A DNA stretch of 64,000 nucleotides. Source: Antedon mediterranea (Eukaryota; Echinodermata; Crinoidea; Comatulida; Antedonidae). The first letter of the stretch is position 1. Each line of letters begins with the position of its first letter. Shown one piece after another: positions 49,713 to 63,632 of this stretch. Position numbers and translations under genes: made by a program. The stretch lies in assembly GCF_964355755.1 (NCBI RefSeq), contig NC_092680.1, positions 19,071,001 through 19,135,000 on the forward strand, given 5' to 3'. The notes below the pieces were generated by a model. That model was not told where the DNA came from and did not search any database. It was given only the letters and a program-made list of their open reading frames with translations.

Positions 49713-51174
49713 TAAAATGAAGATGAGCAGAATGGTTGTCAAAATGCACTGTTATAAATTCAAACAGTCAAACTATACTATACGTTTGACGTCAGATCAT
49801 GAGAATTTGGACTTAATCCATTTTGAGCATACTATTTCTGTTTAATCTTAGCGAGCACTTTCTAGAGTGAACGTGATCTGCCAAGGTCTAAATCAGATGC
49901 TTCCCGGAAAAAAGTCGGAAACAAAGTGGCGATTTTCGTCTTGTGTTCTTTACGCTATTATGATATAATAATTAGGTCGCTTACGGCGTGTCGATTTATC
50001 GTATTTTATTTCGCATTTAGCAATCAAACACTGTTGATGATTATTTGTGAGTATCCGGACATCTTTATGATTTATGTATATATATAACAACTTCAAATAG
50101 AATCAATATCAAATAACGATCCTTAACATATACTCAATAAAACTTAATGGAGATTATCAGACTAAATAACTGAAGTACTATAATATATCAATATTTTTAT
50201 ACAGCTCAGAGTTTTGATAAAGCTCAGCATTATAATATTGTGAGCAACCTTTTCATAATTATAACCCCATGGTTATGCAAATAACATACATTTACTAACT
50301 CTGGCGACCGATGTAACATAAACCATTCAAACGGTGACAAGAAAAATCTATCCTTGCTAGCTACATTGGTATAGGCCCTACTTTTCTTCAGGTCGGAGAT
50401 CCACTAATCCTTTCCAACCAGACATATACATAAATACACATAAATTAAATCTAGCGTTTATTTTTTACTCCTGTAACATTTTTCTCCATGTTTAACTGTG
50501 TGTTGTGATGTTTTAAGGAGTGTACTGAATTGGGGTTCGGTCAACTGGCTCAGCTACAGTGATTTAGTTCACTCTGTATGTCCCTCAAGCTCTCCACAAA
50601 TATCAGGGTTTATTTAATCTTTTAAATGCTGAAAAAGACCAAATAATATCACAAACTCGGAATTTTTATATTACATTTTTTTTAAACGGCAATCCATTCG
50701 TGTATTTCAGTTGAAATCCCACGAACCGTTTGTACTTTTTATCGCTCTATTAGAAGATATTGAGATTACACTCTTGGGTCTGTAGAAAATGATGGAAACC
50801 TTATTTTTATGAGAGTTGTTTCTGTCTTAATAATTCCCCCGAGATTAAAGATTCGTTATAACATACATTTGTCAAAAAATCTGTCATTTTAACTGACATA
50901 AGACAGCTGCTACGAATTGTGAACTACATATCGCCATTCAAGGTTTTCATATCAGGTTGTTCTCATAGCTTTGACACCCCGTTTAAACAACTCAAACCCC
51001 TAATCTGTTCTGCACTGGCTGCCTGTTATGTGTTAACAATTTACAATCTTTATTAGCGTACATATTGTCTGTCGCATTTTAATGTTTTAAAACTGGCAAA
51101 CTTAAAAATGAATTCCTTTTTAAAATTTATTCTTATAAATTCCTATATATATTTTGATTCAGTCTTTAAAATCT
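49713..51174. other. No gene recognised; possible LINE trace
   Basis: AT-rich sequence. Near 51,017-51,035 one frame reads LHWLPV, a common reverse-transcriptase tail motif, but a stop follows after two codons and nothing else aligns. Confidence 0.3.
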
Positions 51175-51690
51175 GAGGCGTTTGATTGGTTGAAAGTATA
51201 ACATTACGAACAGGTTGAAAGTTATAAATTGAGTTCTATACGGCGATCTGAAGCTTCTGATTGGTTGAAAGTATAGCATCACAAACTGTTTGAATTACAG
51301 AAATAATTATATCAATAGCGTTATATGCGGAAGTCAATCAGTATTTAGATCTGAAGCTTCTGATTGGTTGAAAGTATAGCATCACAAACTGTTTGAATTA
51401 CAGAAATATATCAACAGCGTTATATGCGGAAGTAGGCCCTAAATCAGTATTTAGATCTGAAGCTTCTGATTGGTTGAAAGTATAGCATCACAAACTTGTT
51501 GAAGTACATACATAAATCAACAGCGTTACTATGCGGAAGTAAACCAGTCTTTAAATATGAAGCTTCTGATTGGTTGAAAGTATGGCCTTACGAACAAGTT
51601 GAATTACATAAATAATTCAATAGCGTTCTAAGTGGGCTGAGAATAAGTATTTAGGATATGAAGCTTTGATTGGTTAAAAGTTAAATTGAG
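51175..51690. repeat. ~103-bp tandem array, 6 units, each with an inverted CCAAT box
   Basis: GAAGCTTCTGATTGGTTGAAAG recurs at intervals of 76, 103, 106, 100 and 100 bp. It is followed in the middle units by TATAGCATCACAAACTGTTTG and AACAGCGTTATATGCGGAAGT. The outer units are more diverged. The unit keeps ATTGG in every copy. Confidence 0.9.
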
Positions 51691-52930
51691 TGCTAACTCA
51701 TTTCATATGAACAAAATGTTTGGTTACGGCAAATAGTGCCAGGCAGCTATTATTGTATTGGTTTACAGAGAATTTAAATGATTTCGATGATGATGAAAGA
51801 TGATGAGATTATCAATGATCATAATAATAAACGTTTGATTACGTAAATTGTATGTTATATGGCCTATTTATTGCGATGATCCGTTACATGAATCGATTTG
51901 AGTTTATAACGTACAAGGCCAATGCAAATTGATATTCAAACATTACCTTCCTATTTAATCAAGAATGTCATCACGTTTTTAGCCGTGAACGTGACTTGGC
52001 CTAGTAAAGCTAATATCTCAGGCGGTATCAGCATTATCGATCGTGTTTACAATGATAGATTCTAATGAATATGTTTTATAATATATGTGCGTATTTTAAA
52101 TTGTCACCAAGGTTAGTGCTTCTCTCTGTATAGTAATCACAATTTAATTATTATCACGTGATATATTCAAATTCACATAACACGCATCTGAAGGAACAGT
52201 ATTTTATACAATGGCGTTAATGGTGATCGGCTCAGCGTGTTCTTCATCTAAATCAAGCAAGTAGAAGAAAACATGCATAAATCATTTGCGCATAATCTTA
52301 CGCACGTACAGGTTCACGAGGGAAATGCGGACAATTAAGGCTCTGTGAACTGACACTTTGCGTAAAGCAACCAATCAATTCATAGTATTATAACTGTCAT
52401 TGTTCATAATCGACGTTATACTGTAAATCTTCTATCTCTCTCTTTCTGATAACACACTAATTAAATTCCAGTCGTCGTACGCGCGCGTCTCCAATATTTT
52501 TGACGCCAAATAGATACTGTGATTTATTATCAAATCGACCGATGCCTATGCTCCTGTGTTTAAACTATTTAGGCCTAATGGAACTCCACAATGAAAACTT
52601 TACTTCTGAGTCGCTTAAGATTCAAGGAATTAAATGACATCTGACATGCTGATTGCTTTTGCTTTTCTAAATAGTATCCCTGTATCCTTGAGGCAATACT
52701 ATATCGGTCGTAATATTACTGAAAATAATTTGTTGTTTTTATCTGGAAAGCTTTTAGTAGCGCATGGTATTTGTCAAATTTGCTAAAATATGAGATGTAT
52801 CTTTTTCAAACTCACGTTTTACTTTAGTTAGCATTCTATTAGTTACGTGTACGCGCACGATAGCAGATTATTGCGCACACGTTAAAACGAATTCATTCAA
52901 ATGGGTGTGTTTTAGCGCATAATACAGTTG
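51691..52930. other. No gene recognised
   Basis: AT-rich sequence with no coding or RNA signal. Confidence 0.4.
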
Positions 52931-53103
52931 AAAGCTTGGTTCCCGCAAGTGACTTGACCAATCACAAGCGATAGTTCGGGTGATCACTCGCGTCATGGTT
53001 GGTCAAATTACTTGCGATTCATGCGTCCTCTACGTCCATCATGTATTGCGTAAATACTAAAAAAAAGTAAATACTTCGCGTTACTAGTGGGAACCAAGCT
53101 TTC
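52931..53103. mobile_element. Palindromic MITE, family A, best-kept long copy
   Basis: The ends are GAAAGCTTGGTTCCCGCAAG and CTAGTGGGAACCAAGCTTTC, nearly perfect inverted repeats. The interior has GACCAATCACAAGCGATAG and TCGCGTCATGGTTGGTC. An A-rich insertion near 53,058 breaks the right arm. Confidence 0.8.
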
Positions 53104-56100
53104 TCCGTATTTTGTTTCATCACGAAACGAAAGAAAGTGCCGTTCAATTATTGAACAAAATCGTGAAAGTGAACATTTGTGAATGTAGCCTCATTCGGCA
53201 CAAAATAGTAGAATTACTTAATAGAAAATATGAAAAAATCTTACGATTTATTTGATGATACATATTACTTGTACGTTATCCTTTAAAAATTAAAAAGTAA
53301 ATACAATCGAATTACAATAAATAATACATTGCTGTAAAGATTTTGGGAGTGCCGGTTTGCTAAAGATCAGAGTGAGTAGCCTCTAATACGAAAATCCCAC
53401 GGCTTATTTTGATAATCATGCATTTAAAATATGTCTGGAAAGTAGTCCAAATAAGCCTTATATTAGTCAAACATACATCCATGGTGTGTATAGGGATAAA
53501 ACTAAGTATCGGTTCGTAATTTGGTATCCTTCCGCGACCTTCATTCAGTATAGAAAGTACGTCGTACTTTTAAACTTTCCTACAATGTGTACAGATTTTA
53601 TCAATAGTTGGGATACACAAGGCACAATTGATTTTCTGCCAATATGCTATGTTAATATATATAAACACATGTGTTAGTAGTATGTACTTGTTTCGTATCA
53701 CGTGCCGTGCATTATTTCTTCCATTTCAACGATTGAAGTTTGTTTTGCATGCTCAGTTATTTGGAAGTGGATACATTTTATTGAACGTTGTAGGCTGATG
53801 ATGGTCGATAGAACTGCTTTAGACATTCCGTGGCTCCTCCTTTTTACATTCGATTATTCAAGATGGATGCGGTGGCTTACTGAATAAAAGTTTAACTTGA
53901 GAGCAGGTGTGTTATGATATAATGTGTGGCATTCGTTAAATAGAGAGAGTATTTAAATTCGTAAACTGTCTTTAACATGATGAACGCTTTGTTATTTTTA
54001 TATATAATAAATATTAGCTTACGTGTTTAACACAAGTAGTGACAAATAGTAATAGAATTGTTGTAGTACAGTTTTTTGTGAGCAGCTGCAGCAGTTGTAG
54101 GTGCAAGATCATGTGATCTGTGATTTCCTTTAAGCCAACGCACCGTGGGAATTAAATAGGGTGCACTTAAGGATGAGTCGACTCCGGTTAGATTTTCCCA
54201 GGTCTTATACAAACTCCCAGGCTTACATCTCATGTCAAGAGCAGAGCGTCGTATCTGGCTTCCATGGACATCTTTATAGCATTACGTCATTTTCACTCGG
54301 GAAGCGAATAACAAGCTATTAATGTTTCCGCTATACCAACTCTCGTAAGTCAAATGAAGAACATACTACACTGTATACACACTACACAGTTTATACGGTA
54401 ATATGGTTATTATCTAGTCTGTTTTATGCTAGGTCAATCAAGCGAAGCCTTCAAATGTGTACTACAGGGATTACCTGTTAAATCCTTCATGTGTTTGGGT
54501 CATATGTAAAGTCAGAACGTGACAAAACACAAGATAAAAACACATTTTAAAAACTGAGACTGAAATAGGATCTTCAACCTGTAATGGGCCTATTAAGTTT
54601 TAACAAAAAGAAAAAAAAAAGGAAGATTTTAACAAAAATTACATTGTTGTTTCTGCTTTATCATCGCGTTAGAAAAATAGTGTAAAACAGTAACTGGTAC
54701 GCTCGTATGAAATGTATTTAAACCACTACAGCTTAAAAATCGAATTCAACTTTCAGCAGACGATCACACAAATGGTGAAGATCATCTTTCTCTCAAACTG
54801 GTTCCACTAACCAATTAGAGACAGATTTAGGTATTGGCAAATCAAGAAACTAATAGACATTTTGAGACTAGACGAAAAACAAAAACGTTTAATGTAAAAT
54901 TTAGTTTCGATAAGATCAATTCGGAGATTTTCCCACTTAACTGGCGGCTGCTTGTACTAAATATGAATGACCTTTGCTAAATAACGAACGGTCACACATA
55001 CTCACTTGATTAGTGTCAAACGCATACTGTATTGTATTTGAATTTGTAGAAAGTTAAGATTTTCTCACCACCTGTATATTAAAAATGATTAAAAAGCGTT
55101 TCTATAGATTTTTTTTTCATTCCCATTTAGTTTTCAATCTTACGATGTTTTATAAAATACCGTAAACTATAGAAATAATATAAACACATTAATCAAACAT
55201 GTCATGAGTCTCTGTTTACAATTGACACATCATAAACCACAACCAACGTATTGCGAAATTGAGTTCACAATGATGTTCGCACATTATTGCTGATACACAG
55301 TACTATACATAATGATACAGTTTAAAGAAAGAGCAATATCGCCCTCATCAGTCTGTTAGTTAGTTTTACATACATTTAAATGAAACATTCAGTTGATTTG
55401 ATTACAGTTTTTTTTAATTAAACATTTGCCTATTAATGCAAGGTCTTTGAAAATTCTGAATAGTCAACATATAATTGGTTTAATTTAAATTACGTGGCGT
55501 TTTATGAAAACAGAATTAGACTTGATCAGTTTTATGTTGCATAGAAAGCCTAATCGCTAGCCTAGCAGCCAGACAACAGCCAACTAATAAATAATGGTGT
55601 TTTATATTCGGCACAAATAATTTCATTGGATGAAAGATGAAAATGTGCTATGTGTCTATTGCTCAACTCTGCGACCAAAAATTGCCTTGACATCCTGGTT
55701 TTGCATGTTTTAATTACATACGAATTTACAATAGGGAGTAGGCGTGTACAACAAATAATGTACAAATAATCGCCTACGTACTAGGCCTATTACAAATAAG
55801 AATGTTTTTGAATCTGAGAAATTGACAAAATTGGAACTCCCTACACCGGCCCTAAACAACTTAATTACCGAATGACAAAACACTTTAACGATCAGAAAAA
55901 CACAAATCGCTTTGGATGACCCAGTGTAAGAACTTTGGTGCCTTATCATTGAGGCTTCCAAAGTCACGATTATTTCCCAATAAAGGATTCAGGCGCAGGT
56001 GGCGATGAACCCCGAAATAAAGTATAAAACCATGGACTACAACCAAAATGAAAGTGATTTTCGCTTGGGAGGTTACTCGATAATGCGACGAATTGAAATC

Positions 56101-58300
56101 ACGGGTCATAAGGTCCATTGTCAGTTACTTCATTTCTAGTCAGATGCAGATAAAGAAATATTATTCGCACCTGTTGGTTGCGCAATTCAAGAAATAAACT
56201 CATACCAATTCGTGTAAATGCCGTCGCATGAACAGGGTGGTTACGGTTACATTTCACAACGGGATTGCTAGATTTAACTACCCATGTGAAGCACTTTGAA
56301 TAATAAGACGAATAATTATGACATATTTTTTATTGCATAAAAACGGTAAATCTTCTTTCACGCTCAGCTGACGATAAACCCACCCGTCTAACCCCGGTCT
56401 ATTCTATAGGTATTCTAGGCAGATTGGAACCGACTATTGACAGTTATCATCGGGGGACGGTCAATAGCGTACGTAAAGGCTTTAGGCCCTGGCCAGGATG
56501 CCTCTCCAACGCAGGAGGCATCGGGTGTTTTTAGCCTTTTCCGACATTATTTTAATGCCTGTTTCCTCTGGACACTGCTCAGACCAGCCAGTAAGCACAT
56601 AACCGTTACGGCACTGGGGGCGGTGTCGTCACATTATAGTATTCTACCACCGAACCCACATGTGAATAATGTAATGTATAAAGAATATACTGACAGAATC
56701 TAACTTTAATTAATCTAATTATTAGTGCATTGAATATGCTAAAACGGATCATTTTTTTTTGCATATTTTAACCGAATTAGCGCTTAACATTACGCTATTA
56801 CAGGCCCTGATGTCTCAGGGCCTGTTTTCCAAGGCTGGGCCCTTTTCGAAGATAAGATTTTCTTGTAGGCCTATCCATTGCTAATATGTAATTAGGTTTA
56901 TTAATAAAATCCCACGAGACTGCGCGTTCTAATGTAAGCTAACATAATTAGTCAGTATCACGTCAACGACAAGAGATTTCATTTTCCCAACAATCAAAAC
57001 AGACGACTATACACTTTCCCGGTTTTGTCTTATCATTTTCACTTCTATAATGTCCAGGGGCGATGCCATAGTTCAAACATATCCCATATTTGAGTAGTAG
57101 CCATCTCTTAAAGTAGCAACACCAAAATCCCTTTGTCGAGCCCATCGGTACGTTAGGTTCGGAAGAATCCGATAAAAGAAGCTGGAGGCAATTGGAATTC
57201 CATAATAAGACCAGGGAATTATTTTTTCACCTCTCTGATAAGACCTTAATTAAATAAATACCCGTAACATCGGTTAAATCTCGGCACAAGTCCACTAAAC
57301 ACACACACATAATAATTGCCATTCAAATCACACTTGTTAAAAATGTATTATTAGTAATGACATCTTGTTCGACGTCAATTATATAAATTTGATCCTGCTA
57401 TTATTAATAATCAGCAATTTAACCTAACTAAACAATGATAAATTAGAACAAATAAACAAGCCGTACTCATTACAGGTTTTAGTATCCTCTTTGTATTAAA
57501 GTAGAACGCATAGCTGACCCTTGGTGTTATTTGTGAATGATTACGGATCGATAGTCTGTCGGTTCTATATCCCCTATGATGACGGGCAAGGTACGTGTAA
57601 TTAACTCCAGTGCCATTAAAATAGTATGAATATTGACTGATGGATGTCGCTGCGTCACCGAAGCGCACTAATTTATTTGATCAAAACCAGGCCACTTGAT
57701 CAACTGTTTTTATTTTTTGCTGTCTTTAACCTTAAAGAAAATGCAGCCTGTCTAAATATAAAGCTATAGGCCTAGATGAAATATACAATGCTCACACGCA
57801 GACCTTTCTTTCTAAACATAGAAAGAGGGGATACTGCAAAACATAATATTATTGTTATTATTATATAGTTACGTAAACGTACCTGTAATAAAGAACAAGA
57901 AGGAGAACAATTCAACATAAACACAATTATTATTTATAACCGATTTTGAATGAAAAGTAGGTCACACGAAACGGAAACAACACGGTAAACCCCGGCAGAT
58001 ACACAACAAACACACCCAATCGATCATAATAATTTATCCACGGAAGAATGATCGTCGTTGAACCAATCTCCATTTTTGTATTGAATTACTCGATTTAATC
58101 CCTTTCATAGGCGGATCCCGGGGTTACAATTCCTCGCCCTTACCCTTTCGGAAATTAGAACGCAAAATAGGCTTGTTTTGGTATTTACTGAGCATGCACA
58201 CTTTATTGGTTAAACAATTAACCGATACTTTTGTTTTGGGCTGCGGAAACACGGCCCAAGTGAGAGAACCAGGGAAGTTGAACTCTTCCCTGAGAACCAA
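53104..58300. other. No gene recognised; about 5.2 kb
   Basis: AT-rich sequence. A short perfect hairpin lies at 56,800-56,824 (ACAGGCCCTGA/TCAGGGCCTGT). Frames at 55,885-56,118 (minus) and 56,437-56,703 (plus) have more balanced composition than their surroundings but no recognisable domain. Confidence 0.4.
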
Positions 58301-58443
58301 GTTGTTTCCACTTTATACGCCGATGCAACAGCCGCAGCGGAAAGAGTGACGTAGTGCGAACTTGACCAATTACAGGCGATGAATTCTTCTGTGGCTTTGC
58401 ATTGGTCGACTTGCTTCCTTGCGTCCTCTTGGATCCAAGCTTA
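58301..58443. mobile_element. Palindromic MITE, family A, diverged copy
   Basis: TTGTTTCCACTTTATACGCC, CTTGACCAATTACAGGCG, GCATTGGTCGACTTGC and TTGCGTCCTCTTGGATCCAAG follow the family order with many changes. An 85-codon frame across it is a by-product. Confidence 0.6.
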
Positions 58444-59257
58444 TAAAAGACCATTGAACGATCGAAGCATTCCATGCGCTGTTGTAGTAATAATTAATTA
58501 CAATAGAAAGTGAGAATTACGTATGTCCTATTTAATTAGCATAATAATAAGGTAATATTCCTTCAAATTTTGTTATTATTAATTTTTGAATCAAATCATT
58601 ACCGGTATTTTCAAGCGACTCCGATGAACTGGGCCTACATTTTCTTACAATGACAATTTAGGTTAATATTCTACATAAAAAGATAAAATGATAATATTGT
58701 AAATAATAATGTACCGTACGTATTCCACAGGTGTGTGATCGGATAGATCAGTGTATAGCTTAGTGTTAATCAATATTAGTACAATACAATATTATAGTAA
58801 TACAATCCGATGGTTAAATTAACTATACTAATCGACTGAAGGGCGCCTAAATACTCAGACAAACATACATATTTCAATATTAACTAGGTCACGTCACACT
58901 ATTCAGAATTCTTGCAGTCTTTATTGGTATTTAATGTATATTTGTATGATAAGTTGTCGCTTTGATGATTGCGAGACGAATACATAACGGTACCACTGGT
59001 ATACATTGTGATGTTTGGAGTTAGTTTATTTGTTATATTGTCACAAGTTCGGTCAAAAAGAACCGTGTGTTACAAGAGAGAAACCCCTATCATCGGACAT
59101 CTCCGCCTTTTGTTCAAACTGTATTTCTTAAGTACATTTTGTAAATTGCAAAAAGAAAAAAAAACCAGCAAATTGTAATTATTGCAAGAAGGCGAATACA
59201 ACAAATGGTGATGTCTCCTGAATTTTGAAACACCCCGTTGTATAGTTTTAAAGGTTT
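58444..59257. other. No gene recognised
   Basis: AT-rich sequence with short frames only. Confidence 0.4.
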
Positions 59258-59562
59258 CCTTGGGTGAGTGGCCGAGCGGTTAAGACAGTGGAACCGTAAT
59301 TACGTAGCCATTGGCAAGGGTACGAAGCTCACTCGTGCCATGGTTCTGGTGATAGAACGAGTCTTCTCGGATAATAACTATAAACTGTAGGTCCAGTGTA
59401 CACATTTACCTCATGTGAACCTAGTATCGTAAATCTGTCGAGACGAGTAGGGGTTAACCCGGTGTACTAGTACATCACAGCCACTGATCATAACTGGGCC
59501 CTCTGGGAGACCAGTCTTTGGCTGAAGAGGTCGCCTAGTATAAATAAAATATTTCAATCAAT
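59258..59562 (+). mobile_element. tRNA-derived SINE, full-length copy
   Basis: It reads in order: A box GAGTGGCCGAGCGGTTAAG; B-box region GGGTACGAAGCTCACTC (mutated from GGTTCGAGGC); body with GATAGAACGAGTCTTC, GTAGGTCCAGTGTACAC and GGGGTTAACCCGGTGTACTAG; end with CTGGGAGACCAGTCTTTGG and CTGAAGAGG; then TATAAATAAAATATTTCAATCA. It is the only plus-strand copy and the clearest guide to the family's order. The damaged B box suggests it is no longer transcribed. Confidence 0.88.
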
Positions 59563-62500
59563 TCCTGCTGAATAGAATTGTCCTCTCCAGTATATAGGTG
59601 TCTCAAATGAAGATGATTTTACTTTATCTAAATTTAGTATAGGGCCTAACAGTAGTAATAAACATTTTTTTTAAATGGAGATACTAAGTTCAAATACATG
59701 AGGTGTTATATCGATTCCGCCGCTTTTCTATAACGACATAAAATATGAAATCGTCCAATTATCGTCTTTTAATATTGATTCCTGAAACGGAAATGACTTC
59801 CTTACTGACTCATAGTTCACTTTAAGATATTGAGACCGGAATGTGTCGGATTATATAGTAGACAGTTGTTGTCTATAGACAGTCCAATGTCAATAAAGGT
59901 GATGTGATTGCTAAAGTAGTTCGTTCATACCATCATCATTTATAAAATAATTACGTCCACATTGCTAACATTATCCATTCACATTTTGAAATCTAAGTAT
60001 AATCTGAATACCTAAGGCCGATGGAACTTCATATGTTCCTCAACGTGCGCCTAATCGTCCGTGACGTATACACGTCCGCGGCAGACACGAACATGTGACA
60101 GGCGCGTGCAAATGTTGATGGAAATGTATACGACGTTCGTACGCGCATGTAAACTTCAAATAAATCAATGTATACCGTGCCGTAGGCCTACTTTAGCTAA
60201 TTAAATGCTTTTGGCCAATTGTTGTTTTTACCGGTATAAAATGATTCAAAATACCTAGTATCATTCCTGTAGATTCTCCTATATGTTGTAACCGTATCTC
60301 TGATATTAAAATACATTGCATTTGACGTTAACTTTAACCTTAAAAACAATTCCTATATATACAGAACTAAAACTGCAACACTGATGATAATTACGTCACT
60401 TTTAAGAATGTAGGGCTAGTGCAAAGCAACCGATTCCTTCACTAAAAAAAAAGAAATTCGTCGTTGTTGGTAAACAATTATATTGACACTAAACATGTAC
60501 TTTATACGATAGAAAAGTTCATAGCCAACCGTTATTGCATTAAATTTGCAATAGGCAGATATTATATGATAAAATATCTCTTTGTATCGTTGTGCCGACA
60601 TGTGAAATCGAATCAAATTAACAGATGCAATGCTATAATGTAGCTGTTAAAATATATTCGACAAAGAGCCACCAGTTTTAATCAAAATTCTAAATTTTAA
60701 TTTAAAAAGGTTGGTAGCTAACAAACATGATTAAATTAAAGTAAATAGTATGATAACCTTCATTCGTCATCAAATAAGTTATTATTATTTATTCCCACTC
60801 AATTATTATTTTATGAGTTTGATGGGGGTTAAAATTGTGTGCCACGGAAGGATGTTGACTGATGCGCGTTCGAAAACCAACCTGCTGTATGCGCCGTATA
60901 GACTAGGCCGCCGCCGACTTCGCGGCCAATAGAAGCGCTGTATTGTGTAAATTTACCTCCCGTCCTCACGTTTCTACTTCTACGTTGAAGATGGAAGCAG
61001 CGGATTAATTGAATAAAAGTTTCCGTGACGTGTTATAAAACTAACGAATGTTTTGTATCCGTTACATGGGACTAATATGTTCATTGCTTACTGCCTGTCT
61101 TATTACTCGGATCAACTCGGCTCCACTCGGCTCCTCCGTTTCGGATCTGATTTCTTCGTTTTTTTGGATTGGAAAGAGTGGGGTGGTGGTTAGGTTTTAT
61201 TAAAATGACGGGAAATCATAATAGTTAACAGTTTATTAATCGTAACTTTTCAAATCTACGGCATTATAGGAATTTAATTACGAAATATAAGCCGTTGACA
61301 ATTCTGTACATGTGTTGAAAATACCTGCAGCCGGCGATCTACCTACACTTTTGCTACCATCCATCTGACGTTTCAAATTTGGAAACTGACGCAATCCGTC
61401 TTTTCAGAGATCATCTATATAGTACCGGAAGGGTAGGGTTGAAGAAAGCACTGGTTCACACTGTTGAACCAGTGATAATTGATTGAGGAAGTATTTAATG
61501 ATCAAGACAATTAAGGGGTTTGAACTAATACCCCTTACATTTATTTGTTGACGTTATACATTTTACCAAGCCTGTTTCTTTCCCCTCAAATGTTACCCCT
61601 CATAAAACATCTGGCACCTGTTGGTGCAATGCTATCTCCACAAGCAGGCCTACACAGTTATAACACCAAGGAGCCATGCGAGTATCACCGACCCGCTTGA
61701 GATAGGAGGATCCTGTTTATTTGCATTATGGATGTGCCCTTTGCATTTAGTAAACTTTCTTAACAATATCGATCAATCATACTTACAATATAATATTGAT
61801 AACAAAAATGGTGGTTTTATATTAATGTTCTACACTCTCTACCATTGCCCTCTTTATCGTTTCCTATCGTTCAAAGGAGAAATTAAGAAGCAAGCGATAT
61901 CCGGTGAAAGCTGGTAGTGTAATATTCACCGAAGTTCACACACAGTCTCGGAAACACGTGCCTCTGATAAATAAATGTGTACTGCAACGTATACGGGAGA
62001 TGAGTCACCATTCGCCTTGCTTCTTCCTTTTTAAAACCTTGATCAGACATCTGTCATTGTCCAGGGGGACTTCAAATGAGATCTGAAACAAGTTAATATT
62101 GGTGTGTATAAAATTAATATACAGTCAGACCATTGATAGAGTTTGGTGTGGCGTACTGTGATAATGGTACTACCACCATTATACTCTGACAGAGTTTGGT
62201 GTGGTGTACTGTGATGATGGTACTACCATTACTGAACCCATACGAGAGGAAACATACAACATCAAATTGTCATTTTAGTAAAAATACTAAAAGTAAGCAA
62301 TAATCTGAGCTAAGAATTGGTATTTGAATTTTCTATAGGCCTACACGATAATTACATTTTATTTTTACTACTAATGTTTTTGTTCTCATTTACCGTAAGT
62401 ACCTTGTTCAAGTCGCCGTTCTTCCCCGGGTTCTCCCCCCCCCCCATCCCAAACAAAAACAAACACACTGATTAATAATACAAAAATAATTAAAAATAGA

Positions 62501-63297
62501 ATAGGTCATTTGCCGTTTTAAAGTTTTTTTTACTTGTTAAAAAACGAACAAAAAAACAATGATTTTACTTTGGCATATACACAAACATACGGTTAAATTG
62601 AACCAAAAACCCATTTTGACTATTTTTTGGGGTTTAAATTACAGTTTTTTTATGTAAATTACTTTTTTTTCAATTTTTTTGATCAAATTCAATAATTATT
62701 ATGTGACATTAAATAGAATTATTCACAATCTTTAAGATATCAGCTTGGATTTTTTAGAGAAAATCTTTTAGGAAATGTACACAGGCCTGGACGTGACACA
62801 TATTGTTGGTGGGATCGGATATATACAAATACTTTACTGTATGAACACGTCTTTATAATATGATTTCTCATAAATCACCAATAACTGTCATTTTATTTAT
62901 CTAATCTGTTTATAAATACACCATAAATCACTACAATACAAGTGTTTATCCTACAGTATCTTTTCTTTACACTTGGACAGCACAAATGACCGGAAGTTGA
63001 CTTCACCAGTTTAATCCGACCGATACTTGACCTTTGTTTTGCTGAAGATGAACTTTACATTCAAAAACACCTTGCGATAAAATTATGAAAGAGATTGTTT
63101 TGGGAAGGATGCTGAATGTCCTGCTGGTCATTGGTCAGTGACCTTATTAAAGTTAAGGAAGTTCTCGCACCTTCTTGCAAGTCATAACACGCTGACCACA
63201 ATGACAATGTTGATTGTGATTTTAAGTATTTATGACAATTATGCACCTGCATTTTTCCAGTAAATTTTGGATAAAACAAAAGAATGGATCATCACTC
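59563..63297. other. No gene recognised; about 3.7 kb
   Basis: AT-rich sequence. CpG-rich word clusters lie near 60,030-60,160. A 53-bp tandem duplication at 62,138-62,232 has the word AGAGTTTGGTGTGG in both units. A C run is near 62,433. Confidence 0.4.
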
Positions 63298-63300
63298 TAA

Positions 63301-63456
63301 TGGGCCTTTCACACCTGCTCCGGCACGGTTCCGTTCCGGCGACGGCAAATACGCGCATATCGATTGGTGCTTGGCCACGTGGAGCGTCGTGAAAACGAAA
63401 CATTGGCGTTCGATTCGCCGGACCGGAACCGTGCCGGAACAGGTGTGAAAGACCCT
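63301..63456. mobile_element. TIR mini-transposon, family D, TAA target duplication
   Basis: The left end starts TGGGCCTTTCACACCTGCTC and continues CGGCACGGTTCCG. The right end is its mirror, CGGAACCGTGCCGG then AACAGGTGTGAAAGACCCT, giving arms of about 40 bp. TAA lies directly outside both ends (63,298-63,300 and 63,457-63,459). A 3-bp TWA duplication with a GGG(C/T)CTTTCACACC end is typical of PIF/Harbinger-type non-autonomous elements. There is no coding capacity. Confidence 0.8.
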
Positions 63457-63632
63457 TAATGCGTAAAACGTTATCCAGATAATAGGCCTACGTGGAAACA
63501 AATGTTCGTTTCGATTTCTCTTATGTGGCGTATTCTTGGTACTGTATTCTTTTAATTACCTGTACGTGAACCATAACATGAAAGAAACCATTCGATGCGA
63601 AATTCCTAAAGTGTTTTTGTTTTCAATATATA

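Noticed and set aside
51015-51080. LINE reverse-transcriptase trace LHWLPV
   Set aside because: Six matching residues followed by a stop, with no further alignment in any frame. Too little to call an element.
55885-56118. Membrane protein exon with a hydrophobic stretch (ITFILVVVHGFILYFG)
   Set aside because: One hydrophobic run is common by chance in AT-rich DNA. No splice sites in the right place and no family motif.
59258-59350. A tRNA-Leu or tRNA-Ser gene
   Set aside because: A box is good but the B box is mutated, no acceptor stem forms, and the same head is joined to the same SINE body in other copies.
60030-60165. CpG-rich inverted words (ACGTATACACGTCC ... GTATACGACGTTC) as another MITE
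   Set aside because: The words are short and unevenly placed. No termini or target duplication can be defined.
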